Shown: positions 34,224 to 42,710 of the stretch, in pieces
Position numbering within the stretch: the first letter of the stretch is position 1
How the letters are laid out: every line of letters starts with the position of its first letter
Assembly (NCBI RefSeq): GCF_013391085.1
Contig: NZ_CP058334.1
Span: forward strand, 2,170,001 to 2,234,000
From: Natronomonas halophila
GTDB lineage: Archaea > Halobacteriota > Halobacteria > Halobacteriales > Haloarculaceae
Direction of reading: 5' to 3'
DNA length: 64,000 bases
The notes under the pieces: model-generated
The model's database searches: none
Told to the model about the DNA's origin: nothing
Seen by the model: only the letters and a program-made list of their open reading frames with translations
Program-made: the position numbers and the translations under genes

Positions 34224-36651
34224 AACGACCCTCGACGAACGCATCGACCACGCAGCCCAGTCCGTCGGCTCCGTCTGGCCGCTCCACTCGTTCGTGACGG
34301 CCAACCCGCTGTCCGGGCTCGAAGACCAGCCGTTTCACGAGGCCGTCAGCGAGGCCGAAGGGCTCTTCGGCGGTCGGGGCTATCCGCACGCTTCCGTCTT
34401 CGAGCAGGCCTGGGCGGACGGCCGCATCGACCCCGAGATACTGGCCGCCGAACTGGACGCTCACGGTATCGATAGGGAGCCCGAGGCGCTCCTGGCGGAG
34501 ATGGCCGAGGCCGAGGAGGAGGCCGAGTCGGACACCGAAACGGACCCCGCGACCGATGCGGTCGACCGGGTCATCTCGAAGTGGCTCTCGGTCTTCCTCG
34601 ACCAGGGCAACGCCCAGTGGGCGATGCCGGACCGCGAGGACGGCTTCTATACGGCCTGGCGCGCGGTGGCGCCGTACGACGACGAGATTCCCGGCTGTGA
34701 GTCCCCATCGGACCTCCCCGAAACGCCAAAAGACGCGCTGGAAGCGGTCCTCGCCGACTACTCGCAGGACCGCTGGGAGACGATTCTCGAACACCACCTC
34801 GCCGCGCTGCCCGGCTGGACGGGCTTCATCAAACAGCGCGCCGATGGCGATGGCGACCCCTGGCAGTCGACGTATCCGATAACGCTCACCGAATACCTCG
34901 CGGTCCGCCTGACGCTGGCCGACCTGCTGGATGCACCCATCGAACCGGATGACACCGACGGTGCCGACGCGGCGTCCGAGGACACGGACGACGTACCGCT
35001 GCCCGAACTCTGGCTGCACGCGTGGGAGAAGAGCCACCGGGAGCGCCTCGTCGAAGTGACCGCCGAACCGGACGACGAATCGGCCTCGGAGGCGGACGCC
35101 CGCCCGGCCGCCCAGTTGGTGTTCTGTATCGACACCCGTTCGGAAATCATCCGCCGGCACATCGAAGCCGCCGGCCCCTACGAGACCCACGGCTACGCGG
35201 GCTTTTTCGGGATTCCGATGCGCTATGAGGGCTACGACGCCGACGTCAGCATCGACGCCTGTCCGCCCATCGTCGACCCCGAACACTACGTTACCGACCG
35301 TCCGGACCCAAACGAGGCCGATAGCCGCGACGTCTACGACCAGTGGACACGGCTGGTGTCGGCCGGCCGCAAACACCTCAAGACACTCAAGAGCAACGTC
35401 GCGGCGGCCTTCACGTTCGTCGAGGGCGCCGGGACTACTTACGGTGCGGCCATGGCGACGCGGACGCTGCTGCCTTCCGCGGTGTACGACGGGATGAAGG
35501 CCGTCGATAGCGCCGTTCCCAGCACCCCCGAGTTCGCCACGCCGACGCTGGACCGGCCGGCGGACCACGACCACGACCACGGCGACCTCCCGCAGGGGAT
35601 GACACTGGAGGAGAAGGTCACCTACGCGCAGAACGCCTTCGAGTTGATGGGCTGGGAGGAGTTCGCCCGCCTCGTCGTCTTCACGGGCCACGCCAGCCAG
35701 ACGACGAACAACCCGTTCGATTCGAGTCTGGACTGTGGGGCCTGCGCCGGCAACCCCGGTGGTCCCAACGCCCGCGTGCTCACGACAATCTGCAACGACG
35801 AGGCCGTCAAGGCCGAACTCCGTGACCGCGGCATCGAGGTTCCCGAGGAGACCGTATTCCTCGGGGCCGAACACAACACGACCACCGACGAGATAACCCT
35901 CTTCGACAGCGAGGTGCCCGAAAGCCACCAGGACGACGTCGAGAGTCTGCGCGAGGACCTCGAAACCGCGCGGGCCGGCGCGACGGCCGAACGCGCCGAC
36001 TCGATGGCCGCTGAGACGGACGATGGCGTCCGGGACACCCAGCGCCGTGCGGCCGACTGGGCGGAGACGCGCCCCGAGTGGGGGCTCGCCGGTAACTCTT
36101 CGTTCGTTATCGGTCCCCGCGAGTTGACCGAAGGCGAGGACCTCGATGGCCGTGCGTTCCTCCACTCCTACGACTGGACGACCGACCCCGACGGCGAGGC
36201 CCTCGAAGCCATCATGACCGGGCCGCTGGTGGTCACCCAGTGGATCAACAACCAGTATTACTTCGCGACGGTCGACAACGCCGTCTACGGCAGCGGTTCG
36301 AAGGTGACCCAGAACCCGGTCGGAAACGTCGGCGTCTACCAGGGCAACGGTGGCGACCTGATGACCGGCCTCCCGCTGCAGTCGCTGTATGCGGACGCCG
36401 ACCAGCCGTACCACCAGCCCCTGCGCCTGACGGCGGTCATCCACGCGCCGGTCGAACAGGTCAACGACATCCTCCGCGAACACGAGCAACTCCAGCAACT
36501 GCTCGACAACGGCTGGATTCGGTTGACGGTGCTGGACCCCGAGCAGGACAACGCGCCGGTCCACTACGAGGAAGACCTCGAATGGACGCCGACGCAGGGC
36601 GAAACACCCACCGTCGAGGAGCCGATGGTCGTAGGTGGCGCTGCTGACTAA
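34213..36651 (+). CDS. dabA: DabA (DUF2309/UPF0753) zinc subunit of an inorganic carbon pump
   Basis: An 812-residue protein distantly related to beta-carbonic anhydrase. The zinc/catalytic residues are visible: Cys305 and Asp307 in FCIDTRSE, His493 in FTGHASQT and Cys508 in DCGACAGN. Their spacing (2 and 15 residues) matches, from memory, Cys351/Asp353/His524/Cys539 of Halothiobacillus DabA. A His/Asp run (DHDHDHGD) lies near residue 455. It overlaps dabB by 11 nt. It should make bicarbonate from CO2 one way, on the cytoplasmic side. Confidence 0.93.
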   Translation: MTHKTTLDERIDHAAQSVGSVWPLHSFVTANPLSGLEDQPFHEAVSEAEGLFGGRGYPHASVFEQAWADGRIDPEILAAELDAHGIDREPEALLAEMAEAEEEAESDTETDPATDAVDRVISKWLSVFLDQGNAQWAMPDREDGFYTAWRAVAPYDDEIPGCESPSDLPETPKDALEAVLADYSQDRWETILEHHLAALPGWTGFIKQRADGDGDPWQSTYPITLTEYLAVRLTLADLLDAPIEPDDTDGADAASEDTDDVPLPELWLHAWEKSHRERLVEVTAEPDDESASEADARPAAQLVFCIDTRSEIIRRHIEAAGPYETHGYAGFFGIPMRYEGYDADVSIDACPPIVDPEHYVTDRPDPNEADSRDVYDQWTRLVSAGRKHLKTLKSNVAAAFTFVEGAGTTYGAAMATRTLLPSAVYDGMKAVDSAVPSTPEFATPTLDRPADHDHDHGDLPQGMTLEEKVTYAQNAFELMGWEEFARLVVFTGHASQTTNNPFDSSLDCGACAGNPGGPNARVLTTICNDEAVKAELRDRGIEVPEETVFLGAEHNTTTDEITLFDSEVPESHQDDVESLREDLETARAGATAERADSMAAETDDGVRDTQRRAADWAETRPEWGLAGNSSFVIGPRELTEGEDLDGRAFLHSYDWTTDPDGEALEAIMTGPLVVTQWINNQYYFATVDNAVYGSGSKVTQNPVGNVGVYQGNGGDLMTGLPLQSLYADADQPYHQPLRLTAVIHAPVEQVNDILREHEQLQQLLDNGWIRLTVLDPEQDNAPVHYEEDLEWTPTQGETPTVEEPMVVGGAAD

Positions 36652-36663
36652 GCCGTTCCCCCG

Positions 36664-37953
36664 TTACTGCGGTTCGATTCTGATAACGCGGTCGTCGTCG
36701 TCCTTCGGGAACTCCTGAATCGTCCGGCCGTCGCGGTTCGACGTGAGCAGGTAGAGTGCACCCTCGGGTCCGACCTCGACGTGGCGCAATCGCCCGTATT
36801 CGCCGTCGTAGAACTGGTGGACCGTCACCGTGTAGCGGTCGTCCAGCCAGTCGGCATCGAAGCGGTTGCCGCCCGGCGGACTCGCCCCGTTGGCCGACAG
36901 CGTCACACAAAACAGCGTCTGCGAACGCAGCCCGGCGACGAACAGGCGGTTGTGCCACGCCGGTATCGCCTCTTGCTTATAAAAAGCGATGCCGGAGGGC
37001 GCCCACGTTCCCAGTTCCCCGGTGTTGAGCAGCGGCGGCGTGAACTCCTCGTAGTCGGCGTAGGCGTCGTACTGGGTGTCGGTCGGCCCGCCGCGGGCGA
37101 CGTCCCACCCGTAGTTTGCGCCGGGTCGGAGCGCCGACACCTCGTCGCGGGACTGGGGGCCGTGTTCGGCGACGATGGGTTCGCCGTCCGGTGTGAAGTC
37201 GATACCCTGCGGGTTCCGGTGGCCCACCGAATAGAGTCGCGGATCGGTGCCGTCGCCGAAATCGGGGTTCTCGGCGGGGGCTTCGCCATCGAGGCCGACG
37301 CGGAGAACGGCCCCGCCGAGCGACGTCGCGTCCTGTGCGTGGGCCGGGTCCGTCGCGTCGCCGGCACAGACCCAGAGCCGTCGGTCCGGGCCGACAGTAA
37401 TCCGACCGCCGTTGTGGTATTCCGCAGCGGGGATGTCGTCGACTATCGGCGTCAGTTCGTCGGCTAAGATGTCGTAGCGGACGACCCGGTTGCGAAGGTC
37501 GTCGTCGGCCGTATAATAAACGAAAACGACGGGCGGGTCGGGGTAATCGGGATGAGCGGCCACGCCGAGCGTGCCGCCCTCGCCGGGGCCGGTTCGGTCC
37601 GGTAGTTCGGCGTCGCGGAGGATGCGTTCCCCATCCGAGGGTGCCAGTTCCGAATCGGTCCGAAGCGTTTCGGCGTCGAACCGTCGAAGCCCGCCCGTTC
37701 GCTCGGTGAGGAGAGCATCACCGCCAGCGAAGGTCAGGTCCCACGGAATCGAGAGGTTCTGGACGGCCGTTACCTCACGGATGTCGGCGGCTTTTGGCGA
37801 GCCATCGGCGGGCTCCCACGTCGGGTCGGCGGGCCACGGTGCCTCGCCGTCGCCGACCGGCCGTTCGTCGTAGGAACTGGAGAGACACCCGGCGAGCGCG
37901 CCAAGTGCCGCCACGCCGCTTCCGAGGACCCCGCGCCGCGTGGGTTGCTGCAT
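36664..37953 (-). CDS. PQQ-type sugar dehydrogenase lipoprotein
   Basis: A 429-residue exported protein of the soluble aldose (glucose/sorbosone) dehydrogenase family. A Tat signal (TRRGVLGSGVAALG) and a lipobox (LAGC) anchor it outside the membrane. Beta-propeller signatures include IPWDLTFAGGDALLTERTGG, GTLGVAAHPDYP, HNGGRITVGPD and GHRNPQGIDF. PQQ is the usual cofactor, but no PQQ biosynthesis genes are in view. CTAATACTTG (37975-37984) fits a leaderless ATG. Confidence 0.9.
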   Translation of the reverse strand: MQQPTRRGVLGSGVAALGALAGCLSSSYDERPVGDGEAPWPADPTWEPADGSPKAADIREVTAVQNLSIPWDLTFAGGDALLTERTGGLRRFDAETLRTDSELAPSDGERILRDAELPDRTGPGEGGTLGVAAHPDYPDPPVVFVYYTADDDLRNRVVRYDILADELTPIVDDIPAAEYHNGGRITVGPDRRLWVCAGDATDPAHAQDATSLGGAVLRVGLDGEAPAENPDFGDGTDPRLYSVGHRNPQGIDFTPDGEPIVAEHGPQSRDEVSALRPGANYGWDVARGGPTDTQYDAYADYEEFTPPLLNTGELGTWAPSGIAFYKQEAIPAWHNRLFVAGLRSQTLFCVTLSANGASPPGGNRFDADWLDDRYTVTVHQFYDGEYGRLRHVEVGPEGALYLLTSNRDGRTIQEFPKDDDDRVIRIEPQ

Positions 37954-38061
37954 ACCTCGTCTGAGGACTACTCGCTAATACTTGCTTGGCTGGTGCCGGG
38001 GTGGTCGAATGCGGGCACTCGGACGGCAAGATTGAGGCCCACGCGTTGCCAAGGGCCGTCG

Positions 38062-38502
38062 ATGGTCGACTGGGCCGAACTCAGGGCTGGCCTCCGTGAG
38101 ACGCGGCGCTACCTCCTCGCCCACCACGAACCGTCGGAGTGGTACCGCTGTTATGCGCCGACGGTGTTCGGGCGCCGACTCCACATCTGTGCGCGCTGTG
38201 CCGGCATCTATTCCGGTATCGCCGCCGGCCTCGCGGCGTATGCGTTCGGCCCCGCGTGGCTGGCTCACCTCGCGTTCGTGGCGCTTCTGCCAGCCCCGGC
38301 GCTGGTCGATTGGGTCCTGACGTCGTTTTCGGACCGGCGCGGCTACAATCCGGTTCGGACTGTCACCGGCGGACTGCTCGGATACGGCTACGGTCTCGGC
38401 CTCCTGCTGTTCTTCCTGAAAGGTGATATGCGCGTCCCGATTATCGGCGTCGTCTACGGGGTTCTGGCGGGCGTGTTGCTCGCCGTCCAGCGGTCCCGGT
38501 AA
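38062..38502 (+). CDS. DUF2085-like membrane protein
   Basis: A 146-residue protein with a cysteine-rich N-terminal motif (RCYAPTV...HICARCAGIYSGI) typical of DUF2085, then four hydrophobic segments. The cysteines may bind a metal. ATG 38062 is chosen because the upstream continuation (to 37945) is not conserved-looking. Function is unknown. Confidence 0.78.
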   Translation: MVDWAELRAGLRETRRYLLAHHEPSEWYRCYAPTVFGRRLHICARCAGIYSGIAAGLAAYAFGPAWLAHLAFVALLPAPALVDWVLTSFSDRRGYNPVRTVTGGLLGYGYGLGLLLFFLKGDMRVPIIGVVYGVLAGVLLAVQRSR

Positions 38503-38571
38503 CGACGGAACACGTGCCACCGGGGTGATGCGACGGCTAGTTATATAAGTCCCGGACTGCCAGCAAATTCC

Positions 38572-39009
38572 ATGTCCGAGCGAGACGAAAGCGGCGACGA
38601 CACCGACGAGGAACGCGGCAGCGGGTTCGACGAGCCGGCGAGTGAGCCGGCCAGCGACCCGGCAGGTGGGACGGCTGCGCAGTCAACCGACACTCCCGGC
38701 CCGGACGAGCAGTACTGTTCCAGTTGTGGGGAGATAATCAAGAAGGAAGCCGAAATCTGTCCGGAGTGTGGCGTCCGGCAGAAGTCCGCCGCTCCGAGCA
38801 GTTCGAAGGACCGGACGACGGCGGGCATCCTCGCTCTCCTCCTCGGCGGCATCGGCGCCCACAAGTTCTACCTCGGCGAGACGGGCCTCGGCGTCCTCTA
38901 TCTCTGCTTCTCGTGGACGCTCATCCCCGCAATCGTCGGGTTCATCGAGGGACTGCTCTATCTCACCAAGACCGACGAGGAGTTCCAGCGCCAGTACGTC
39001 AGCGAGTAA
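38572..39009 (+). CDS. Zinc-ribbon TM2 domain protein
   Basis: A 145-residue protein. It has an acidic disordered N-terminus (about 1-45), a zinc ribbon (CSSCGEIIKKEAEICPECGVR) and a TM2 domain with two helices (LLLGGIGAHKFYLGETGLG). TTATATAA (38541-38548) lies 27 nt before the ATG. Its stop overlaps the next start by 1 nt (TAATG), so it is coupled to a second zinc-ribbon protein. Role is unknown. Confidence 0.85.
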   Translation: MSERDESGDDTDEERGSGFDEPASEPASDPAGGTAAQSTDTPGPDEQYCSSCGEIIKKEAEICPECGVRQKSAAPSSSKDRTTAGILALLLGGIGAHKFYLGETGLGVLYLCFSWTLIPAIVGFIEGLLYLTKTDEEFQRQYVSE

Positions 39010-39452
39010 TGGGGCGGCAGAAAGGCGCCGACGAGGTCTTCTGTACGTCCTGCGGCGCCGCCATCAAGAAGGAAGCCGAGATCTGCCCGGAGTGCGGCGT
39101 TCGAAACGAGAACGCGACGGGACGCCGGAGTTCCCCTACCCCCACGGAGACGACCGTCTCGGATTCGTGGTGGTACGGCGTCGCCATCTGTACCGGTCTC
39201 TGGGTGCTGGTTCTGCTGACGGCGTCGGTCGAACTGCCCGGCGTGTTGGATTCGCTGTTCGGCCTCGTGACCATCACTGCCTGGGTCGGCCTGCCGCTGT
39301 CGGCGTATTTCGACATCAAATACGTCAGCAGTCGAAGCCAGTGGCGACCGAACGCGGCGCTGTGGGTCATCGGCCTGCTGGTCTGGTTCGTCAACATCGT
39401 CCTCGGTGCCGTCTATCTCTACCGGCGCCACGAGGTCCTCGGAGAACCGTAG
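39009..39452 (+). CDS. Zinc-ribbon membrane protein, partner of the TM2 protein
   Basis: A 147-residue protein with an N-terminal zinc ribbon, CTSCGAAIKKEAEICPEC, almost identical to that of the preceding protein. About three membrane helices follow. It is probably a partial duplication of the ribbon joined to a different membrane part. It is translationally coupled to the upstream gene. Function is unknown. Confidence 0.8.
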   Translation: MGRQKGADEVFCTSCGAAIKKEAEICPECGVRNENATGRRSSPTPTETTVSDSWWYGVAICTGLWVLVLLTASVELPGVLDSLFGLVTITAWVGLPLSAYFDIKYVSSRSQWRPNAALWVIGLLVWFVNIVLGAVYLYRRHEVLGEP

Positions 39453-39468
39453 CCCCCCACGGCCGACT

Positions 39469-40179
39469 TTAACAGAACAACTGCGTCACGTAGATGGCAT
39501 CGTCACCGATAGCGACGCCGACGCCCTGTCGGGTGAACCCTTCTTGAAGGAGTGTCCGGCGGTGGCCCGGCGAGTCCATCCACGCCCGGACGATGTGGTC
39601 GGCCAGCGCGGTCTCGGAGCTGGCCAGCGCGCCGCGCGGTGCCTGATAGATGTTCTCGCCGGGGAGACAATCGAGGCCGGCCTCCCGAACCCTGTCCTCT
39701 GGGTCCTGTCCGTCAGGGTTGGTGTGATTGACGAAACCGCGGTCGCGCATATCGCGGCTATGGTTGCGGGCAACGGCGGCCAGCGCCTCGTCGTGGGTGG
39801 TGTCGCCGACGCCGGCGGCGAGTCGTTCCTCGTTGCTCCGTGTTTCGATGTGGTCTTCGACAGCGCCCGAATCCAGGGGTACACCGAGCGGGCCACCCCA
39901 CGCAACGGCGGCCAGCGCCGCGACGACGAGAATGACGGTGAGGGCGGCGAGGCCGAGTCCGGGTCGGAAAAGCGACGAGAGCGGTTCGACGGGGCGGTCG
40001 GCCGACTGCCCGTCGCTGGCATCGAGGTCGAGGCGCCACCCGGAGGTGTCGCCGGCGTCCGTCCCGGGACAGTCGTGGGCCTCGGGCGGCCGATGGTCGG
40101 CACAGCAGGCCGCACCGCAGTGAGGGCAGGCGTCGCTGACCGGGGTTTCGGCGCCGCAGACGACACACTCCGTGGACAC
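39469..40179 (-). CDS. AN1-like zinc finger, membrane helix and CAP domain protein
   Basis: A 236-residue protein. An N-terminal zinc finger reads STECVVCGAETPVSDACPHCG and CADHRPPEAHDCPG. A membrane helix (about 85-105) then leads to a CAP/SCP domain with NEERLAAG, HSRDMRDRGFVNH, GENIY and the end AIYVTQLFC. The finger would be inside and the CAP domain outside. The GTG at 40179 gives MSTECVVCG and is preferred to a TTG at 40206. Confidence 0.82.
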   Translation of the reverse strand: MSTECVVCGAETPVSDACPHCGAACCADHRPPEAHDCPGTDAGDTSGWRLDLDASDGQSADRPVEPLSSLFRPGLGLAALTVILVVAALAAVAWGGPLGVPLDSGAVEDHIETRSNEERLAAGVGDTTHDEALAAVARNHSRDMRDRGFVNHTNPDGQDPEDRVREAGLDCLPGENIYQAPRGALASSETALADHIVRAWMDSPGHRRTLLQEGFTRQGVGVAIGDDAIYVTQLFC

Positions 40180-40217
40180 GAGCGTCGGTACGGGCCGGCG
40201 GGTCAAAACGGCGGCGG

Positions 40218-41297
40218 CTACAGGCCGAGCATGGCGTCGGGCAACTGGAGGAAGGCGGTCTCGTAGCCCTCGTGGCGGGAGACCTGCGGGTGCGTATCGA
40301 CCGCGAGCGTCAGGTCGTCGCCCGATTGGGCGTCGACGGCCGCGCCGAAGTGATAGCCGAGTTCGCTGTCGAAGGTCCGTTCGAGTCGGCCATCGAAGAC
40401 CGATTCGCCGTCCCGCTGGATGGTGGCCGACAGAGCCATGGCGGGCAGCACCAGGTCGTTGTACGGGGTATGCGCCAGAACGGCGAGATAGCCGTCACCG
40501 TCGATGCCGGCCGGCGGCGAATCCAGGGAGAGCACCTCGAAGCGGGCGTCGCCGCTCTCGGCGGTGCCGTGGTGTTGGCCCGAAAGCGAGGCGGGGTCGG
40601 GCGAAATGCCGAGCGGGACGTCCATGTCCATGACCGGAGGCACGCCGGCCTCGCCCGCGCGGTCGGTCGTTCGCTCGACGGAGAGGCTGTTGCGTGTTTC
40701 GACGCTGAACGGGAAGTCGACGGTCGCGCTGCCGGGCTCTTCGAAGCGGTCGCTGTAGTCGCCGGTCCGGCGGACGCTCGGCGCGCCGACGGAGACGGTC
40801 ACCTCGTAGTCGCCGTCGCCGTCGAGTCGGAAGTTTGCGCCGTAGTGAAAGCCCATCCGCGGCGAAATCATCGGATAGATGACCTGCTCGTCGAGGGCCT
40901 CGCCGTCCTTCGTAATGTCGATGGTGACGCCCGTCTCGGGGAGGACCCGCTGGGTCTGGGGGTCCCAGACCAGCGCCATCAGGTGGACGTCGTCGCTGCC
41001 GTCGGGGGCATGGAGGTTCGCGTCCTCGACGGATTCGGTGGTCGCGTCGACGCGCCAGAACCGGTGGGGGAAGGTGTAGGTCACGGCCACGGCGTACTCG
41101 TCGTTCGCCGAGCGACCCATCCCGACCATCTCCATCCCGTCGACGTGGGTCGGGAAGTAGACGCGCTCCGGTCGGTCCTCGAGGATGGGTGGTGTGGACG
41201 CGACCTCGCGGGTTTCGAACAGGTCGGTACAGCCGGCGGTGGCGGCCGTCACTGTGACTCCACCGAGACACGCCCGCAGGTACTGGCGGCGCTGCAT
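40218..41297 (-). CDS. Tat lipoprotein with P19/Tp34-like metal-binding domains
   Basis: A 359-residue exported protein. The signal is RRQYLRACLGGVTVTAATAGC, a twin arginine followed by a lipobox. The first half (about 40-185) resembles the periplasmic iron/copper protein P19: MEMVGMGRSANDEYAV, then IYPMISPRMGFHYGANF before YEVTVSVG. The second half (about 235-355) looks like a degenerate repeat (LGYHFGAAVD). Met/His-rich motifs favour copper or iron binding. No permease is adjacent. Confidence 0.7.
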   Translation of the reverse strand: MQRRQYLRACLGGVTVTAATAGCTDLFETREVASTPPILEDRPERVYFPTHVDGMEMVGMGRSANDEYAVAVTYTFPHRFWRVDATTESVEDANLHAPDGSDDVHLMALVWDPQTQRVLPETGVTIDITKDGEALDEQVIYPMISPRMGFHYGANFRLDGDGDYEVTVSVGAPSVRRTGDYSDRFEEPGSATVDFPFSVETRNSLSVERTTDRAGEAGVPPVMDMDVPLGISPDPASLSGQHHGTAESGDARFEVLSLDSPPAGIDGDGYLAVLAHTPYNDLVLPAMALSATIQRDGESVFDGRLERTFDSELGYHFGAAVDAQSGDDLTLAVDTHPQVSRHEGYETAFLQLPDAMLGL

Positions 41298-41376
41298 TGT
41301 CAGCGATTCAGGGCGCGATGGCTATGCCGATTTCGGTCCGGGGAAGAGAGAACGGTGGAAAAGAGCGAACGGCCGG

Positions 41377-41523
41377 TCAGAGTTCGATTTCCTCGTCCTC
41401 GTAGAGTTCTTCGAATTCGAGGTCGCGGTCACGTGCTTCGAGCGTCCGCTCGATCTCGTATTCTCGGCGCTGTTCCCGCTTCTTCTGCCCTTTCCGTTCG
41501 CGGCCTCGTTTCGTGTCCGGCAT
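41377..41523 (-). CDS. 48-residue highly charged small protein
   Basis: A short gene reading MPDTKRGRERKGQKKREQRR and then an acidic second half (LEFEELYEDEEIEL). The bipolar basic-acidic pattern suggests a helical or RNA/ribosome-associated protein. ACATATATG (41548-41556) is placed about 26 nt before the ATG, which supports expression as a leaderless message. It looks like a conserved haloarchaeal small ORF, but I cannot name it. Confidence 0.7.
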   Translation of the reverse strand: MPDTKRGRERKGQKKREQRREYEIERTLEARDRDLEFEELYEDEEIEL

Positions 41524-41612
41524 TGCGTGTGAGAGTATACCACGCACACATATATGCGTAACGCATGCGGCGGGTCCTGCACAGGGCGGAGAAAACGGCC
41601 GAAAGCGGCGGC

Positions 41613-42575
41613 TTAGACCGGCGGTTCGCCGGCCAACTCGTCGCGGTCGTGCGGCGCCTCGAAGTCAGGGTCAGGCCCCATCGGGATGATGCGCTTGGGG
41701 CTCACGTCGGGGTGGGTCGTGTAGTAGTGTTCCTTGATGTGGTCCATGTGCGTCGTCTCGCCGAAGCCCGCCGTCTGGTAGAGGTCACGCAGGTACGGCC
41801 AGAGGTTGTCGTACTCGCGGATGAGTTTGTGGTTGCACATGAAGTGGGTGTGGTAGACCTCGTCGAAGCGGACCAGCGTGGTGTACATCGCGATGTCGGC
41901 TTCGGTGAGGCGGTCGCCGACCAGATACCGCTGGTCGGCCAACACGCCGTCCCAGTAATCCAGCGCGTCGAACAGTTCGCTCACCGCATCGTCGTAGGCG
42001 TCCTGTGTCTCCGCAAAGCCGGTCCGGTAAACGCCGTTGTTGATGGGTTCGTAAATCTCGTCGAGGGCGTCGTCGATATCGTCACGCAGGTCGACAGGCG
42101 CGAGGTCGGCGCCGTTGCCCAACTCCGCGAAGACCGTCGTCAGGTTCCGCATGATTTCGCGGGACTCGTTGTTGACGATGGTCCCCTCCTGCTTGTCCCA
42201 GAGAACGGGCACCGTCACTCGACCCGTATACTCGGGGTCGGCCTCGACGTAGACCTCCCGGAGGTAATCGAAGTCGTTGATGGAGTCGGTCGTACACCCC
42301 TCCTTCCCGGGGGTGAACTGCCAGCCGCCGTCGTCGCGATAGGGGTCGACGACGTCGACCGAGATGGCGTCTTCGAGGCCGAGCAGTTTCCGCGTCACGA
42401 GCGCCCGGTGGGCCCACGGACAAGCATACGAGACGTAGAGGTGATAGCGGCCCGCTTCGGCCTCCGCGGGGTCGACGTGGTCACGGAAACTGGTCGGTTG
42501 CCGTTCGAACTCGCCGGCCTCGTTGGTCGGGTCGTAATCGGTGACCCACTCGCCGTCGATGAACTGGTTGACCAT
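41613..42575 (-). CDS. Glutathionyl-hydroquinone reductase-like GST (Xi class)
   Basis: A 320-residue omega/Xi-class transferase. The active-site motif is YACPWAHRALV (Cys52), with the Xi-class signatures WQFTPGKEGCTTDSIN, VPVLWDKQEGTIVNNESREI and DRLTEADIAMYTTLVRFD. Relatives reduce glutathionylated quinols. Haloarchaea mostly use gamma-glutamylcysteine, so the thiol partner here is probably not glutathione; that is inference. Confidence 0.9.
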   Translation of the reverse strand: MVNQFIDGEWVTDYDPTNEAGEFERQPTSFRDHVDPAEAEAGRYHLYVSYACPWAHRALVTRKLLGLEDAISVDVVDPYRDDGGWQFTPGKEGCTTDSINDFDYLREVYVEADPEYTGRVTVPVLWDKQEGTIVNNESREIMRNLTTVFAELGNGADLAPVDLRDDIDDALDEIYEPINNGVYRTGFAETQDAYDDAVSELFDALDYWDGVLADQRYLVGDRLTEADIAMYTTLVRFDEVYHTHFMCNHKLIREYDNLWPYLRDLYQTAGFGETTHMDHIKEHYYTTHPDVSPKRIIPMGPDPDFEAPHDRDELAGEPPV

Positions 42576-42710
42576 ACTGAGATTAGGGCCTCATCGGGGA
42601 TATGCCTGCGGCCGAACACGGTGCTTTGCCGAGAGTCACGACGTGGCGCATGGCCACGACGGACGCGAGGGAACGGGAGCCTTTTATTATGCCGTCGCGG
42701 AACTCCAGCC

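Noticed and set aside
34057-36564. 835-codon minus-strand open frame
   Set aside because: It is the antisense shadow of dabA, whose zinc residues are in place on the plus strand. No start signal or motif.
37996-38060. tRNA-like start (GCCGGGGTGGTCGAATGC)
   Set aside because: No T-arm GGTTCRANTCC, no acceptor-stem pairing and no plausible anticodon arm.
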